Below are positions 5,159 to 5,351 of a stretch of 5,351 bases of DNA, in pieces (within the stretch, counting starts at the first letter, position 1; the number at the start of each line of letters is the position of its first letter). Position numbers and translations under genes: made by a program. Source of the stretch: Candidatus Cloacimonadota bacterium (lineage in GTDB: Bacteria > Cloacimonadota > Cloacimonadia > Cloacimonadales > TCS61); contig JAUVIJ010000141.1 of NCBI GenBank assembly GCA_030592835.1, positions 1 to 5,351 on the forward strand, given 5' to 3'. The notes beneath the pieces are model-generated. The model saw nothing but the letters and a program-made list of their open reading frames with translations, was not told where the DNA came from and did no database searches.

Positions 5159-5218
5159 TAAAGAATGTCATTGTGAGTAATCTTTCAATGGAATCATACG
5201 AAGCGATCTCATTCTTTA
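5159..5218 (+). repeat. GTCATTGCGAG...GAAGCAATCTC-type repeat with 9-base terminal inverted arms
   Basis: TAAAGAATG (5159-5167) and CATTCTTTA (5210-5218) are perfect inverted arms. Inside, GTCATTGTGAG (5167-5177) and GAAGCGATCTC (5200-5210) match the ends of the repeat at 1424-1487 at 8 of 11 and 9 of 10 positions. The 60-base unit resembles a miniature, non-autonomous palindromic repeat. It could form a bulged hairpin in the transcript downstream of the lipoprotein gene, but no T run follows it, so I do not call it a terminator. Confidence 0.6.
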
Positions 5219-5264
5219 GCAGATATGAATAAATTGTAAATTGCTCAACTAAATTTAAGAATAA

Positions 5265-5270
5265 AAGGAG
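5265..5270 (+). promoter_or_regulatory. Ribosome-binding site that points to an ACG start
   Basis: AAGGAG at 5265-5270 is a strong Shine-Dalgarno sequence. Five bases later (ATTAT) comes ACG at 5276, directly followed by AAA AAA and a run of leucine/isoleucine codons, exactly where a signal-peptide gene would have ATG AAA AAA. No ATG, GTG or TTG lies in the normal window downstream of the site in any frame that stays open. Confidence 0.75.
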
Positions 5271-5275
5271 ATTAT

Positions 5276-5351
5276 ACGAAAAAATTATTATTGATTTTAA
5301 GTCTTACTATCCTGGCGCAATTATTAATGGCAGATCTGGGATTTTACGGAA
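5276..5351 (+). CDS. N-terminus of an exported protein, start codon ACG (3' end outside window)
   Basis: The 25 visible codons read (ACG)KKLLLILSLTILAQLLMA then DLGFYG. This is a textbook Sec signal peptide: two lysines, about 15 hydrophobic residues, and a likely cleavage after LLMA, with the mature chain starting DLGFYG. An aromatic/glycine-rich start such as this is often seen in outer-membrane beta-barrel proteins of FCB-group bacteria, but too little is visible to name a family. The start is chosen from AAGGAG at 5265-5270 and the canonical x-Lys-Lys opening. The frame is open upstream only to TAA 5237 and holds no ATG there. The alternatives are TTG 5291, which would remove the lysines and lies 20 bases from the site, and ATG 5327, which would remove the whole signal peptide. 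The codon may be a real non-AUG start, a mutation, or a base-calling or assembly error. Confidence 0.65.

Overview
This AT-rich bacterial window carries densely packed housekeeping genes, all on the + strand, and no sign of a phage, transposase, CRISPR array, tRNA or rRNA. The lipoprotein with bacterial Ig-like (SbsA/Big_5-like) domains, its relaxed lipobox, and the dispersed non-coding repeats suggest a Gram-negative lineage of the FCB group. Candidatus Cloacimonadota or a relative is my best guess, but this rests on overall resemblance and no marker gene proves it.

Layout: (1) 1-128, the 3' end of holo-ACP synthase (acpS). Nineteen bases later comes a complete PLP-dependent alpha-oxoamine synthase of the 2-amino-3-ketobutyrate CoA ligase type (148-1374). 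(2) 1375-1886, a 512-base gene-free stretch. It holds a copy of a GTCATTGCGAG...GAAGCAATCTC-type repeat, a run of phased inverted repeats of higher GC than the flanks, a strong rho-independent terminator ending at about 1742, and a weak promoter candidate for the next gene. (3) 1887-5007, rsmI, then ybaB, recR and a lipoprotein gene. The last three are almost contiguous (gaps of 3 and 5 bases), and a promoter candidate lies in front of ybaB. (4) 5008-5275, a second repeat-bearing spacer. (5) 5276-5351, the first 25 codons of a signal-peptide-bearing exported protein whose ribosome-binding site is followed by ACG where ATG is expected.

Functionally, acpS and the oxoamine synthase concern acyl/CoA chemistry: ACP activation, and glycine/threonine or possibly sphingoid-base metabolism. 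RsmI modifies 16S rRNA. YbaB and RecR form the conserved nucleoid-associated protein/recombination-mediator pair, here without the dnaX that often precedes it. The lipoprotein is probably surface or periplasmic and of unknown role.

I did not find a convincing new multi-gene system. The signals most worth a second look are the folded, terminator-ended non-coding block at 1424-1742, the apparent ACG start at 5276, and the residue changes in the RecR Toprim and RsmI motifs.
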